From Ephydatia muelleri (taxonomy: Eukaryota; Porifera; Demospongiae; Spongillida; Spongillidae), in contig JABACO010000001.1 in NCBI GenBank assembly GCA_013339895.1, positions 26,890,015 to 26,954,014 on the forward strand: a stretch of 64,000 nt of DNA, read 5' to 3'. The notes beneath the pieces were generated by a model. It searched no databases and was not told the DNA's origin. It saw only the letters and a program-made list of their open reading frames with translations. Both the position numbers and the translations under genes were made by a program. Shown here one piece after another: positions 13,416 to 24,480 of this stretch (position 1 is its first letter; each line of letters opens with the position of its first letter).

Positions 13416-13740
13416 CTACAATGAAGCATGGACAGTAAAACGCCTGCCATACAGATAAGGGCGAGAATGTTTGATGGCCCATACTAAAGCAAGCATTTCA
13501 CGCCTTGTAGCACAGTACTTCCTTTGAGCTTTAGACAGAGACCTGCTTGCAAAAGCAATGACACGTTCCACACCTGATATATACTGTGACAGAACAGCCC
13601 CTAGCCCCTCCCCACTAGCATCAGTGTCCACCATAAATGGCTGGTTGAACACAGGGTAGCCCAATATGGGAGATGTTACCAGGCGTTCCTTCAACTGTAA
13701 AATTGCAGCGTCACAGTCAGATGACCAATGCCACACGTGG
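13416..13740 (-). pseudogene. RNase H region of the Ty3/gypsy fossil
   Basis: FMVDTDASGEGLGAVLSQ, FASRSLSKAQRKYCATRRE and LALVWAIKHSRPYLYGRRF match the RNase H domain that follows Ty3/gypsy reverse transcriptase. Confidence 0.88.
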
Positions 13741-13879
13741 CCCTTTTCAGTAAGCTTACTAAAGGAGCAACTATAGCAGCAAAGTTTTGGACAAATCGTC
13801 TATAATATGACGCTAACCCCAGGAACTGCTTCAAATCTTGCAGACAGGATGGAGTAGGCCAATCAGCAATACACCTTGT

Positions 13880-14460
13880 TTTGTCTGTTTAACCATGCTC
13901 TGACAGTACATGCCCTAATTCGTTGATACTCTTTTGCAACAACAAACACTTACTGAGTTTTATTTTCGAACCAGCTTGTTTCAGACGGTCAAATATCTCT
14001 CGCAACCTTGCGAAATGCTGTTGGACTGTTGCACTGAAAATCAAGATATCATCCAGGTAGATAGGACATGTGGCCCAGTGAAGTCCTGCTAGCACTCGCT
14101 CCATTAGACTCTGAAAGATGGCAGGAGCATTTGTTAGACCAAAATGCATGACATGGAACTGAAATAGACCATATGGAGTAACAATGCCGTTTTCTCACAA
14201 TCTTCAGGTGCCACCTTAACCTGCCAGTATCCACGTGTAAGGTCAATGCAGGAGAACCGCCGTGCAGACCCCAGGACATCCAGTGTTTTGACAATGCGAG
14301 GTAGGGGTTATGCATCCTTCTTGGTCACAGCATTTAACCGTCTGAAGTCCACACATATTCTTGTGGATCCATCCTTCTTTTTGACAACACTACTGGGGAT
14401 GACCATGACCCCTGACTAGGTTCTATCACCTTTCTTTCCAACATGCCATCCAGCAATGAG
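13880..14460 (-). pseudogene. Reverse transcriptase region of the Ty3/gypsy fossil
   Basis: FGLTNAPAIFQSLMERVL and YLDDILIFS are the palm motifs of Ty3/gypsy reverse transcriptase; the YLDD box holds the catalytic aspartates. Frame is not continuous. Confidence 0.9.
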
Positions 14461-14844
14461 AAGGATGAGTTAAAACAACTGTAATAGAAGTATAGTGGTA
14501 TTTGGTCACAATATGAGGGTGATCTATAGGGAGAACAGATTTAGTTTATCGTCACATTGTTACTGGGGACCTAAATGAATTAAACGATCAGGGCGTAGGT
14601 TGCCTTTTCATCAGAGGGAGGAAGTGAAAGAGTTGTCCGTAACACCTGCCACCTTATCGACCAACTGCTTGAGAGTGCTCTGAACACTAGTATTATGGCT
14701 CCCCTGTGTATCCACTCCATGCCAGCTGAGCATGCCATGCTATTGTGTTCATCTAAAGGATGCAGTGTGCCTATAACCTCCTGCTTATGCAGAACAATAG
14801 GGAAAGAAGAAGGTTTAAGCAACTGGACCAGTACTTCTTTTGAC

Positions 14845-16173
14845 CTGTCACTGGAATTTTGGTCCCGGTAATTTTGGTCCTGGGGACCAATTTTTTCGTT
14901 GAAAATTTTGGTCCCCCCGGACCAGTTTTTTCGAAAATAATGGTCCGCTCTAGAAATTTTGGTCCCCCATCCCATTCTATTGTAATGATTTACACTAAAG
15001 GTTTTTATCTTCACACAATAAAGTTTAATTAATCTGAATGGTCAATATGTTGCATACGCTTCACAGTTTCAAAGTGCTCAGAAAGGTTGCATAGATAAAG
15101 GCACTCTCGTGCATGACTGTTGTCATCATGGCATTCTTTTGGTGCAAATCTCAACCATTTGTTGCTGGTGCCTGAAGGACAATACACAAAAGTCGTTGTG
15201 CCAAGCAAATTGGCAGTGCCATATATTTCAATTTCTGTTGCCCACACTTTCTGTTGATCCATCTACGTTGTTCGCAAGTACTGTCCCATTGTTTCAGATG
15301 ATGTCAGGTAACAAGACAACTGAGCAGGATTGTGAGCCATGTATGACGTGACAAGTACCCTAAGTTCTGCATGATCCTCTTGATGTCCAGTTATTTCTTG
15401 AGCCACAGCTCTAAAAAAGCAATTCCCATCATCTTTAATGCGACCACGTATACTAGGAGCTTGGTCCAGAGCAATATCCAAAGGTTTTTTTTCCCGATTC
15501 ACTTTGACAAACTGCACATATTATTTTGCCAATCTCTGCAAACTGGCAAGTACAATACTGTGACAACAGTATGATTGGATATCTCTATTATTGATCCATC
15601 TGCACTATTGTCTGCTTTGTCTGCCACTAAACGGGGTGTTTGTGCAGCATCATCCCCCATCTCATCTACAATATTGTCTGCTTTGTCTGCCACATCATCC
15701 CCCATCTGTAACTGAAGGCCCAGTCCACCTGAGTGTTGACCAGAAAGGGATTCCATATAAAATGTTTACAACTGCTGCACATATTTACACTACATGCCTT
15801 GCCCTTCCTTTTTTGCCTGTAGAATAGCTCTCCTCTACTCGACACTGAAAACTTCAAAGCTTTTTCCGTATCGTCCGCTTTCTTTCCTTTACGCTCCATC
15901 GCAATATTTGCCACTGAGAAGATACTCGAACACTTCGCCAACAAGATCACCCTCAACATCCAAAGATCCTTCCATCCTAGCAGCTTTCTGGAGACTTTAC
16001 AACACCTTGATTCGACACGTGTAGAGAACGCGCAGGCGCAAGCAAAGGGTAGGACTAAAATTTTCGGACACGGATCAACATTTTCAGGCAAAATTGGCCC
16101 ACCCGGACTCATTTTTCCAGAAAATTTTGTTCCTAGGACCAAAATTTTTGGCGGACCTAAATTTCCGTAACAG
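14845..16173 (-). mobile_element. TIR-bounded insertion carrying an OTU-type protease
   Basis: This 1.3-kb segment interrupts the Ty3/gypsy fossil between its protease and reverse transcriptase regions. Its ends are inverted and similar: the left begins CTGTCACTGGAATTTTGG and the right, on the other strand, begins CTGTTACGGAAATTTAGG. Each continues for about 100 bp of repeated AATTTTGGTCC-like phrases. Long terminal inverted repeats plus an OTU gene recall OTU-bearing Mutator-like DNA transposons, but no transposase is present, so the family is inference. No clear target duplication could be read. Confidence 0.6.
15029..15517 (-). pseudogene. OTU-domain cysteine protease-like ORF in the nested insertion
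   Basis: The minus-strand frame shows IKDDGNCFFRAVAQEITG, the OTU signature with the catalytic Asp and Cys (DGNC). A C-terminal NLSEHFETV places a histidine where OTU proteases carry their catalytic His, and ATEIEIYGTA is the conserved strand between them. OTU proteins cleave ubiquitin or related chains. About 160 residues cover the whole domain, interrupted once in the middle, so this copy looks inactive. Possible N-terminal sequence continues to about 15900 but is unclear. Confidence 0.75.
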
Positions 16174-16479
16174 ACCCCTTACTCACAAATGAGACAGATC
16201 TAGCCACCATCAAGCCATGATGTTCCATGAATGCAACATTGGGTTCTAACAATACAGAACCACACAGGCAACCATTAGAATTCGCATTTGAGATGACCCA
16301 GGGACCTCCACGTGCTCAATAAGTTGCACATTACAACCCCCAACTGGTGATCGACTTTTCCTCTCTGTTTCCATGCTCAATGCCTCAGTTCCTGCTACCT
16401 GCGCCTAAATCTAGTAGGCAATTAAACTTGGAAAGAAAATCAGCTCCAATCAAGCGCTCTTGTGTCAACTGACTAGCCA

Positions 16480-16710
16480 CTAAGAATGGGAAATTAGTAT
16501 GCTACCAATATGCAAAGGCAACTCAACTTGACCCAACAAGTTCAATTGTTGCCCATTTTCTGTACCCACAGGGTGGTTAAGATCTTTCAGATGGTAACCA
16601 TATCCTCCACCTTTTAATACATCCCTCAATACATCTTCCCTGATCAGTGTTACCACAGAACCCGTATCAATGAGCAGTCTCCCTACCACCTCTCCCTGAA
16701 TCATCATACA
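16480..16710 (-). pseudogene. Retropepsin-like region of the Ty3/gypsy fossil
   Basis: LLIDTGSVVTLIRED carries the DTG-type aspartic protease active-site motif, in the expected place between gag and reverse transcriptase. Part of the broken element. Confidence 0.8.
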
Positions 16711-16729
16711 GTGTAGATGAGCTTACAGC

Positions 16730-17332
16730 GAACAATAATATGATGTCTGACTGCATTTTTTAGTGTTAAGATAGCACCAAATGCGCATGCGTTGACCCTC
16801 CATAAACTTGGAGATGAGGTGTGGTCTAGGGAGCTGGCACTGAGGCCCCAGGGTAGCCAAATTACTACGTTTGCATGTACCACGCTCATCTTCTGTCACT
16901 GAGCGTAGACGGTTGAGGGAACGTGCAGCAAACAGTTGTATCACTTTCGCTATTCATGTTTAAGCGTTATTCATGTTTTTAAAAAAGCAACTCATATTTT
17001 TTAGATGGGTACAATTAAGACGAAACAGGGAGGTGGAGAGGAAAACATGCTACACACACTTATTTGACCTCAGCAAATTGTTACAGATAAGGGTCAAAGT
17101 ACAAAAGTACATCAAATCAAAATATACGATAGTTCCTTTGACCAGCTATCCTTCGCAATCTTTGCCTGAGTAGCATACATTTCAAATCTTGATAACCACA
17201 GCTTCCAATCGTCTTTAGCGCCAAAGCGTGGAGGCGGTCGAAGCGACATTCTGACAACCCTTTCGGCAACAGTGGTTGCTCCCGGAGAAACCGGGTCCCC
17301 AGAGGTGTCCATGTTCTCTTCTTCAGCCATCC
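16730..17332 (-). pseudogene. gag-like region of the Ty3/gypsy fossil
   Basis: Minus-strand reading shows a short acidic leader and then FGAKDDWKLWLSRFEMYA, a typical start of Ty3/gypsy gag capsid regions. It sits directly after the 5' LTR. Broken. Confidence 0.7.
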
Positions 17333-17348
17333 CACTTCTAACACCAGT

Positions 17349-17540
17349 TTTAGCGCACTCCCAGTCCAGAACAGACTACAAACTTTACGACAGTTTCTCA
17401 CACTACGCATGCAATAAACTCAATTATATACCAGCCAACTATTGTTCTTTAATGCACACGGCACTACAGTTCTCGATAGTTCTGTCGTCAGGCTGTCGCT
17501 AGTAGTGTTGCTCATGCGTACAGCTGTTGCCATCGTTACA
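17349..17540 (-). repeat. LTR (5' relative to the element)
   Basis: Second 192-bp copy of the LTR. Just inside it on the minus strand is TGGTGTTAGAAGTGGG, placed where the primer-binding site of this class of elements lies; the gag-like start overlaps this region. Confidence 0.88.
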
Positions 17541-18130
17541 ATACATTAGAATCACCCACTAGAAATTACGAGTAACAAACTGATCCCTAATCTGTCATTA
17601 TGCACAGTGATTTTGAGAAATTCAACAGTGTGATTGGCAATATTAAAGTTATTGAAGAATACAGAATTAAGAATGAGCGAAAGATCTGAAATATCAAAAT
17701 ATCTGGTAAGTACTTGGATGGCCAACTGCTACGTAGCTATAAAGAATGCTAGTACGTGATCAATAGGAAAATGTTTCACCTAATTAGCTGAGCACGCATA
17801 TTTCACCACTGATATGCAGCATAGGTATTCAAATCCTACATAAAGCCAAACACTGAACTTGATGTACTCCTAGTATTTGGCATTATAAATTAATAAACCC
17901 CTTGGCATTTGTAATTTGTAATTAGTTTGTGATACTTAGGAGATGCAATCGTGGTTGTTAGGCATCTTAGTCCAGACGTGTTTAACTACTATTTGTATGC
18001 TTTGATCACAGCATTTTATTTTATCAGTTATGAATATGCATGTCGGCATGCGTAATAATGTTAGGCATTTGAAAAGCTGTCATTTAAAGTCTGTATCAGC
18101 TGTGTTCATTTCTTAATTTCAATCAAGAGT
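17541..18130. other. Intergenic stretch upstream of receptor 2
   Basis: AT-rich, with no exon or repeat that I can support. It should contain the promoter of receptor 2, but no core motif stands out. Confidence 0.35.
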
Positions 18131-18135
18131 TTATA

Positions 18136-21100
18136 ATGATACTGATTAGACCAGTGCAAACTTCTGAACAGAGCTGTATGCACAATTTAGGTGTTGAGCT
18201 GTCATATTATGCATATTACAAATGTAGAACTATATACAATCTGCAGCCATATTTTGTTGATGAATATCAAGCTTTCTGGAAACTGATCCCTATCATGATG
18301 GTGCTTCTAAATCTGTCAAATTCAAGTAAGGATGTTGTTTAATGTTCAGAAGTTAACTTTATTAGAATGTCTCTATTTTTACATCCAATCATTATAATTG
18401 TGTACTAATCAGGTACAATGTCTGTCGTCATCTAGGTGCTACTCAATCTATAGACCTTGTACCATCAGGGAATTATCGAGTATTTCAAAATGACTCTCCA
18501 GTAATTTTCTATTGCTATGGAAATGGCTTTGGAAATGGAGCAGTTGTTACATGGTCATTAAATGGAACTGGCTATGGTACAGAACATGAACAAAGAGGAA
18601 TAACTGTTGTCAGTGATCCACCCAGTAGAGCTACAGTCTCATCTCATCTCATTATTCCATCTAATTCTTCCATCAATAACAACACACAAGTGATCTGTAG
18701 AACAGCAGATGTCACTTTTTCCAATGTGCTGACAAGTCAACCAGCTAATCTGACCATCCAAGGTGAGTGTTGTACTATCACATGAAAATATGCATTTTGA
18801 ACGGACATGCATATGTGCATGACTGGGCTTGCATTTTTATAAAATGTGAAATATTGTATCATTTATTCCCATTAACTATAGTGCACATTTGGTGAAGCTG
18901 GCAGTACCTGCATGCATATTAATGTGATTCTTACTCTGTATGTATGTATAACCCTGCATAACGAAATTCTCTCATTCATTCTGCAAAGACAGTCCATCTT
19001 ATGAAAATAGATAAAATAATTCACTACAGTTACCCCAGCATAAGCATTGGGTCAGCTGTAATTGATGTTGTATTCATAACGTAACATCCTCTGACCTGAA
19101 GTAACATTTGTAGAACTCTGAAATAGACTCTTGAGGCATAATTAGTTTCTTTTCATTTCTGTTAATTCAAAGTTCTGCGTCATTGTCATTCTAATCAGTG
19201 TGCTTTTGTCACTAAATTGGATGGAATTCGATTACTTTGAATAAGGATAAGGCTACAGTATACTGCAGTTTTTGAGATAAAAATGTAATATTTATGAGCT
19301 GAACTAGATATCTGTGGATTCAGTATTTCTGTTTGTTGCCACAATTCTGTGAACACTTTGCTATATTCAATATACATATACGGGATCGTTTCCGCAAAAA
19401 GGGACCTAATGCATACATTATAAAATTTCCAGTACGCGCAATAGAAATGTTACGCTTGCATTGAAATGTATGGCTAATTAAAAAATCAGAGCCTTCAATT
19501 CCATGACAGACTCCGATTCTCAGTGCGTAAAAAGCATTGCGTATAGGACTTCTAGAATATCAAAGAATTTGAAATCAGGCATCACGTCCCATCTATTATA
19601 TAGAATTGTCTTTGGTTGCGTTAGGATACTACAGACATGAAAACCTGCCAATTTAAGCTATTGGGTACCCATCTTTTATACATTGATGCAGAATGTATGG
19701 AACAGTAAACTAGAACACAGAATGATGTTTTAACTATGTCTATCAACATAGCTTGTAACTAACTAAAGACCATTATTTCTATTCCCTCATGTGTGAGAAA
19801 GCTGTGTGGTGTGTCAATGCTTATGCTATCGTACGTACTGAACTTCTAGTGTTCTTCATGCCTTTTCCAGGAATGTTTTCTCTATGTGATAACAAATGGG
19901 ACAGTTTCCGCGAAAATTGCCCCACGGTTAAAATGTTATAAAAATGCATCGCGTTTGAATCGCTATACCTTCCCAACGGATAATGCTATCCACATCCTAT
20001 TTTCAACGCTTAATTTCATAGTGAAATGGTGTAGTGTGAAGTGTTGAAAATAAGAAGTCGATAGCGTTATCCGTTGGGAAGTTATAGCGATTCAAACGCG
20101 ATGCATTTTTATAACATTTTAACCGTGGGGCAATTTTCGCGGAAACTGTCCCAAATGTGCTTTTGTTGTGTGTTGAAGATTATAAATATAATATGTTCTT
20201 AAAATACATTTTACTATGCTTCTAACATTCTCGACCTACACTAAACCAGTCATCTCTTCCCAAGCAGTGTACCTGATGCCTATTGCTCTTGATTACCTCT
20301 CAGGTCTTCTCCAAGCTCCAAGCAACTTCTCTGTATATATATCCAACACCTCCAACACCACTTTCTTGCTCTCCTGGGGTGTTCCATTCTCTCTTGATGT
20401 CACTGACTCTCCTGATATATTCTATTACATCCTGTGTAGCAATATCACCATATATGGATGTAGGACCATCCCCAGTGATCCAGACTGCACCTTCCCAAGG
20501 ACATGTACCTCATCAGTTGATTTCACTGACCCTTCACTAAATGGTACAAATGGAGGACAAAATAAGACCATGGATTATGGCGATCCAATTCACTTCACAT
20601 TCTTTGGTGTCAATGGAGCAGGGAATGGAACCCAGACCAACGTTTCGTATTTCTTTCAAAAAGGTGTCAGGCTTGCATAGTTTGCTTACTGGTGTATTGC
20701 TACAGTGCTTTTGTCACCTGCATTATGTATGTTGAATTTTGACAAATGTGCCTATTGAAGTTTTGACTATGTGTTATTGAAGTTTTGAGTATGTGCTATT
20801 GGATTGTGCATAATTGGTTGCATGTGGAGTCATGCCATATCATACTAAGCTACCTGTATATGTATAATACCATTTTAATGCACATATTTGTTCAGTTTGA
20901 ATACTGAGTTATTTAATTCACACAGGCCAAAGAACTGATGTCATCACTACAACAATCAAAGCATCCACGACTCCCATGACATCTTCCACACCACAGAGTA
21001 TGACTCCTTTCTCTTATAAAAAAATACATTATGCTATTGGTAGGTCCTGACTGTGTAATGCATGTTTATTATGTTCTTTAAATGCAGTTTATGGATCAGT

Positions 21101-21363
21101 GTGTGGAGCATCAGTGTTGGTGATTTCAACAGTTGTGTGTGTGGTGTGTGTGATTGTCTGCATAAAACATAAGAACAAAGGTATAGTGAGTGTGTATTGG
21201 CATTGCATGAAATAATGTTTCATTATAATACTGAACAGATGATTTAAAGAAAATCCAAATGGAAGAAAACCATGCATATCAGATGGTCAATAAAAGAACT
21301 GCTCCTGATATCAAGGATACGGAACAATGCTGTGCATATGGAGTGGTACTTCAAGGACATTAG
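18136..21363 (+). CDS. Receptor 2: Ig + FN3-like single-pass membrane receptor
   Basis: This is the most complete model in the window. Exons are a leader ending 18325, Ig 18436-18762, FN3-like 20304-20663, Thr/Ser stalk 20926-20997, transmembrane 21088-21180 and tail 21239-21363 with stop. All junctions are AG/GT and phase 1. The leader contains FWKLIPIMMVLLNLSNSS, a plausible but short signal peptide; its start codon is uncertain (upstream Met at 18136 or 18178, or the Met pair at 18295). The product has an Ig domain with Cys-Trp-Cys, an FN3-like domain with many NxT/S sequons, a TTTIKASTTPMTSSTP stalk, one membrane helix and a 41-residue tail. A 255-bp foldback element sits in the Ig-FN3 intron. 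The ligand is unknown; a recognition or adhesion role is inference. Confidence 0.82.
18436..18762 (+). CDS. Receptor 2 exon: Ig-like domain
   Basis: 327-nt exon, phase 1 both ends, GTGAGT donor. It reads GATQSIDLVPSGNYRVFQ, VIFYCYGNGFGNG with the first Cys, VTWSLNGTGYG with the Trp, and NNNTQVICRTADVTFSN with the second Cys: an ordinary V/I-set-like spacing. Same length as the receptor 3 exon 45585-45911 and clearly homologous to it. Confidence 0.85.
19898..20152. mobile_element. Foldback MITE (GGGACAG family), 255 bp
   Basis: Almost the whole element is one inverted repeat. It starts GGGACAGTTTCCGCGAAAAT and ends with its complement ATTTTCGCGGAAACTGTCCC. It is flanked by AAAT on both sides (19894-19897 and 20153-20156), a 4-bp target duplication. 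It lies in the Ig-FN3 intron of receptor 2. Other members are at 52485-52717 and at the ends of 52744-59064. Confidence 0.9.
20304..20663 (+). CDS. Receptor 2 exon: FN3-like domain
   Basis: 360-nt exon, phase 1 both ends. It contains APSNFSVYISNTSNTTFLLS, then WGVPFSLDVTDSP, the paired-cysteine stretch YGCRTIPSDPDCTFPRTC and FTFFGVNGAGNG. Homologous to 1912-2277 and 41460-41828. Confidence 0.85.
20926..20997 (+). CDS. Receptor 2 exon: Ser/Thr-rich stalk
   Basis: 72-nt phase-1 exon with a CACAG acceptor and GTATG donor. It encodes a stalk of about 24 residues dominated by Thr and Ser (TTTIKASTTPMTSSTP), a likely O-glycosylated spacer before the membrane. Confidence 0.75.
21088..21180 (+). CDS. 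Receptor 2 exon: transmembrane segment
   Basis: 93-nt phase-1 exon encoding YGSVCGASVLVISTVV then CVVCVIVCIKHKNK, a single hydrophobic helix with basic cytoplasmic boundary. Confidence 0.85.
21239..21363 (+). CDS. Receptor 2 exon: cytoplasmic tail and stop
   Basis: Last exon, after a GAACAG acceptor: DDLKKIQMEENHAYQMV, NKRTAPDIKDTEQCC, AYGVVLQGH, then TAG. It has tyrosines at HAYQM and CAYGV. The receptor 1 tail is four residues shorter at its end. Confidence 0.82.
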
Positions 21364-22977
21364 TCATTGTGATAGTACTTGTTGCATTGTGTATTTTTGC
21401 TAGGTGCATGTATAGCATAGGTGAATAAAGCGGGAAGTTCAGATCACGTTCACAATCAACATCTTCTCATACATGTACGAAGGGAACCATATATCGGAAG
21501 TTGCTCCAAATTGAGAGATGCTGTCCATTTGCTTGTTTAATTTATGTGGATACCCGATGCAGGGCATGACCAGAGAGTCCACACCAAGGGCAACTGACGC
21601 ACATTCATTCGAGGGGTAACATGTACAAATGGTCAAACCATACACAATCAGACCATAGAGGTTGGATACTGTTGGTATGAAACAACATACAGTGCAGGTA
21701 CATGTAAATGCATTGGTACCATTCACATTATGACATGTTCTTTATTGTAAAAATAAAAAACAACAGGTTTTGAAAATCTTATGGTCTAGCTTATTTGGTT
21801 ATTGTATTACTGAAGTTTCATTTTAGTGTGAATAAGGGATATTAACTGCATTAACTTATTTTTCAACTTAAGAATCAGTAAATTATGTTTGGCTATGAAT
21901 AATAAGTGCATGTAGGACTCCGTAGAACCACTTGTAATCGGCGTCCCTGCGACATGCACTATAGGTGGATCTCATTTCATAACTATAATTTAACCATTTC
22001 TCATGTTCCTATACACACTATGCTTCCAGGGTTTGTGACTAGCCAAGGTGGCACTAAGTCCTTGAATGTAAATGGATTTGTAGCACTCTATGATTAGACC
22101 AAACCATTGTGAGGCATTCCCACATAAGAGAATAATTTGAACATCTTCCTAGCTAGACATCATCCAGGGTTAGTGAACACCAGAGAGAACAACCCTTACT
22201 GGAGAGCCCTACTCCATGTATTGGTATGGCTGATACACTGTATTTGCAGGCCTCTACATACATGTACATGTACACTGTATGTGTAAGAAACACAATACAT
22301 TTCCTCCACTACACCAAACACATCAATGAGTGCATACAATAATCTCTACCAGGATATTGACGAATAGAAATGATCTTAACACATAAACACTTCCCATCCG
22401 TTGACGACATGCATACACTTGTCAATAGAGCTTGTGCTATACTCACATACACAGCACATCCATACATGTATGCATTCCTTATAATCTCACATTTTGATCA
22501 CATTTCTATTGCTCCACATTGTAAATATTCACACCAGATGTGAAGGACTTTTGCACATGTAGCCAGTGTGTGTTGCTCTACTGCCCTGTCGTATAGATTT
22601 CATCATCATGGCACCAATAATTACAGGATTTAATGATACACGTTGTCTGGTCAACTTTTTATTTTAAAATAGATGTGCACTCTTGAATGAACATGCTCCT
22701 CTATGGCACAGCAGAAAAAGGGAGTGGGTGTGGGGGGCGTGAACTAAAGATTACTGCAGCAAAATGCGCGCATTCTTTCTCTCTGTGTAGTATTAAGCTG
22801 TTGTATTTGAACAAAACTGTACGGCAAACATTTAAACACTGTTGCATCCTTTTTGTGACCCTTCCAGATCAGCCAGTGTGGATGCATAATCATCACAGGA
22901 AAAAGTTAGAAACGTCCAGGCATGCTGGTTTTTCAAGGTGGTTTTTTTTAAACCACCCGCAATTGGATGTCTAACCC
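21364..22977. other. Region downstream of receptor 2, no supported gene
   Basis: 3' flank and intergenic DNA. I see no exon with convincing splice sites. Several TACATGTA palindromes occur around 22255-22275. Confidence 0.4.
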
Positions 22978-23026
22978 TCCATGACGTAAGCGTTTATAGC
23001 TGTAAGCGATACACGCTTACGTCATG
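22978..23026. repeat. Short palindrome with CRE-like half sites
   Basis: CCATGACGTAAGCG and CGCTTACGTCATGG form inverted arms around a loop of about 18 nt. Each arm holds TGACGT/ACGTCA, the core recognised by CREB/ATF-type factors. It could be a regulatory site or a remnant of a small foldback. Confidence 0.45.
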
Positions 23027-23067
23027 GTGAGTCTGGGTACGAGACTAATGTAGAGATTTCTCGCTAA

Positions 23068-24002
23068 GGCCATTCAAACTTGATTAGTTGTTTCTCGGGC
23101 AAACTTATAATAAAATGGGGTCGGTAGGTAGGAGAAAAAAAATGAATATAATTACACACCGTACGCTACAAATGAGTTCGTTGCCTCTTGACAACGTTGT
23201 TGGGACGGCCGACTTTGTGCGTTTTGCCTTCTGATTGGCACAGAAAACATAGGGGACGGACAACTGCATACTGCCTTTGCAGCTCCACTATGCCTTCAGT
23301 TACAAAACCTTCAGCCAAACCGCAGTAGGAATTTTTTTAGCGTAGCAGTATAATACACACCTTCAACAGGGTCTGCACAGCAGCAGTTTTGGCGTACGAT
23401 TATAATCTATAAACTGTTGATGATGCGGATCTAGGCACCATAGAGCTGATACAAGTGTTTTAACAAATTGCTCACCAGTAGTAGATACAGTACTAGGACT
23501 CCAGCCAACAATAGTGAATAAAGTCATTACGAAGCCTGTAATCACCACGAATGTGTTGATCAGAATCAGAGGATGAATCAGCTAGTGGTAACACAAGTCG
23601 CTCAGCATTCTGCATCAACATTTCGAGTGCATTTGGCAGCTGCTGTTGTGCTTGTGAGATGGTGGATGATGATGTTGCAAGGTAAAAATTGACATAGTGA
23701 CAGCCATAAGTCTCGAGCAAAGTGACTGGAGCATGTGTGTGTGCTGAATGCACGGACTTATCGTCTGCGACTGCCGAGATCGTGACCTCAGCGACTGTTT
23801 CGCTACCTAAATTGACTTCCAGCCTCTCCATCAGGGCACCAAAGTTTTCATCCGTGTCTCATTTGATGATGCTTCTCCTGCTAAATGTACCACCTCTATA
23901 AACTGCTACGCAAATTTGCCATTCATTTTTATCCCTGATCTAATTTTCCGTATATTTAGAATATATCGGGCCCGAGAAACAACTAATCGAGTTTGAATGG
24001 TC
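23068..24002. mobile_element. 935-bp TIR element with TAA target duplication (PIF/Harbinger-like)
   Basis: The ends are inverted repeats of about 33 bp, GGCCATTCAAAC on the left and GACCATTCAAAC at the right end on the other strand, both running to TCTCGGGC. TAA lies immediately outside each end (23065-23067 and 24003-24005). A 3-bp TWA duplication with GG-starting ends is typical of PIF/Harbinger elements. No transposase motif is seen inside, so it is probably non-autonomous. Confidence 0.65.
23363..23831 (-). CDS. Unknown ORFs inside the PIF/Harbinger-like element
   Basis: Two overlapping minus-strand frames (23831-23493 and 23548-23363). The first starts MERLEVNLGSETVAEVTISA and is rich in Gln, Leu and Ser. 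The second contains FVKTLVSALWCLDPHHQQF. They might be exons of one protein, but I recognise no domain. They lie wholly within the TIRs, so they are probably element-encoded or captured sequence. Confidence 0.3.
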
Positions 24003-24249
24003 TAAACTAAGTAAGAAATACACAACCAAATACAACTGTAACTGTGTGATAGTTAAAAGGGATTGCCTAATTGTTGGATTCGTTCTGGACTTCACGGTGT
24101 ACTGTAAGCGTCGTTTTCCTAATTAAAGCTCTTCTCGCTCTTATGTTCATAAACGCTGATGTCTATACTAATAGTGCACGTGAGCTGGTCGAACAACGAG
24201 CTGAACGGAGAATAGAAGTGAACTGTATAGTCAATACTGGACAGAGCTA

Positions 24250-24435
24250 AGAGAGGTATGTGTGTATGTGTGTATGTGTGTATGTGTGAATGTATATGTG
24301 TGTGTGTTGTATTGATGTGTGCTATATCTGTGTGTGTACAGTACCTCTACATTGAGTAGTGTGCATGTGTGCATTTGTCTGTTGAGTATGTACCTGTGTT
24401 TGTGCATGTACATGTACTTATGTTGTTTAGTGTGT
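24250..24435. repeat. TG/TGTA-rich microsatellite
   Basis: Degenerate TGTGTATG repeats just upstream of the candidate coiled-coil gene's first coding exon. Confidence 0.75.
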
Positions 24436-24480
24436 GTACAATTGTGCATGCGCTATCACTCGTTCCTTCCACTCGCTTGC

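Larger units (their letters stand above)
11388..17540 (-). mobile_element. Ty3/gypsy LTR retrotransposon fossil with a nested insertion
   Basis: Two direct repeats of 192 bp (11388-11579 and 17349-17540) bracket gag-, protease-, reverse transcriptase-, RNase H- and integrase-like regions. All are on the minus strand in the Ty3/gypsy order, with integrase downstream of RNase H. The LTRs differ at about six positions, roughly 97% identity, so the insertion is fairly recent. The coding part is broken in many places, at least half a dozen, and is further split by a foreign insertion at about 14845-16173. A clean target duplication was not found. It is a non-functional copy. Confidence 0.9.

Noticed and set aside
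11388-17540. Calling the region an intact retrotransposon
   Set aside because: Despite similar LTRs, the coding regions are broken in many places and interrupted by another element.
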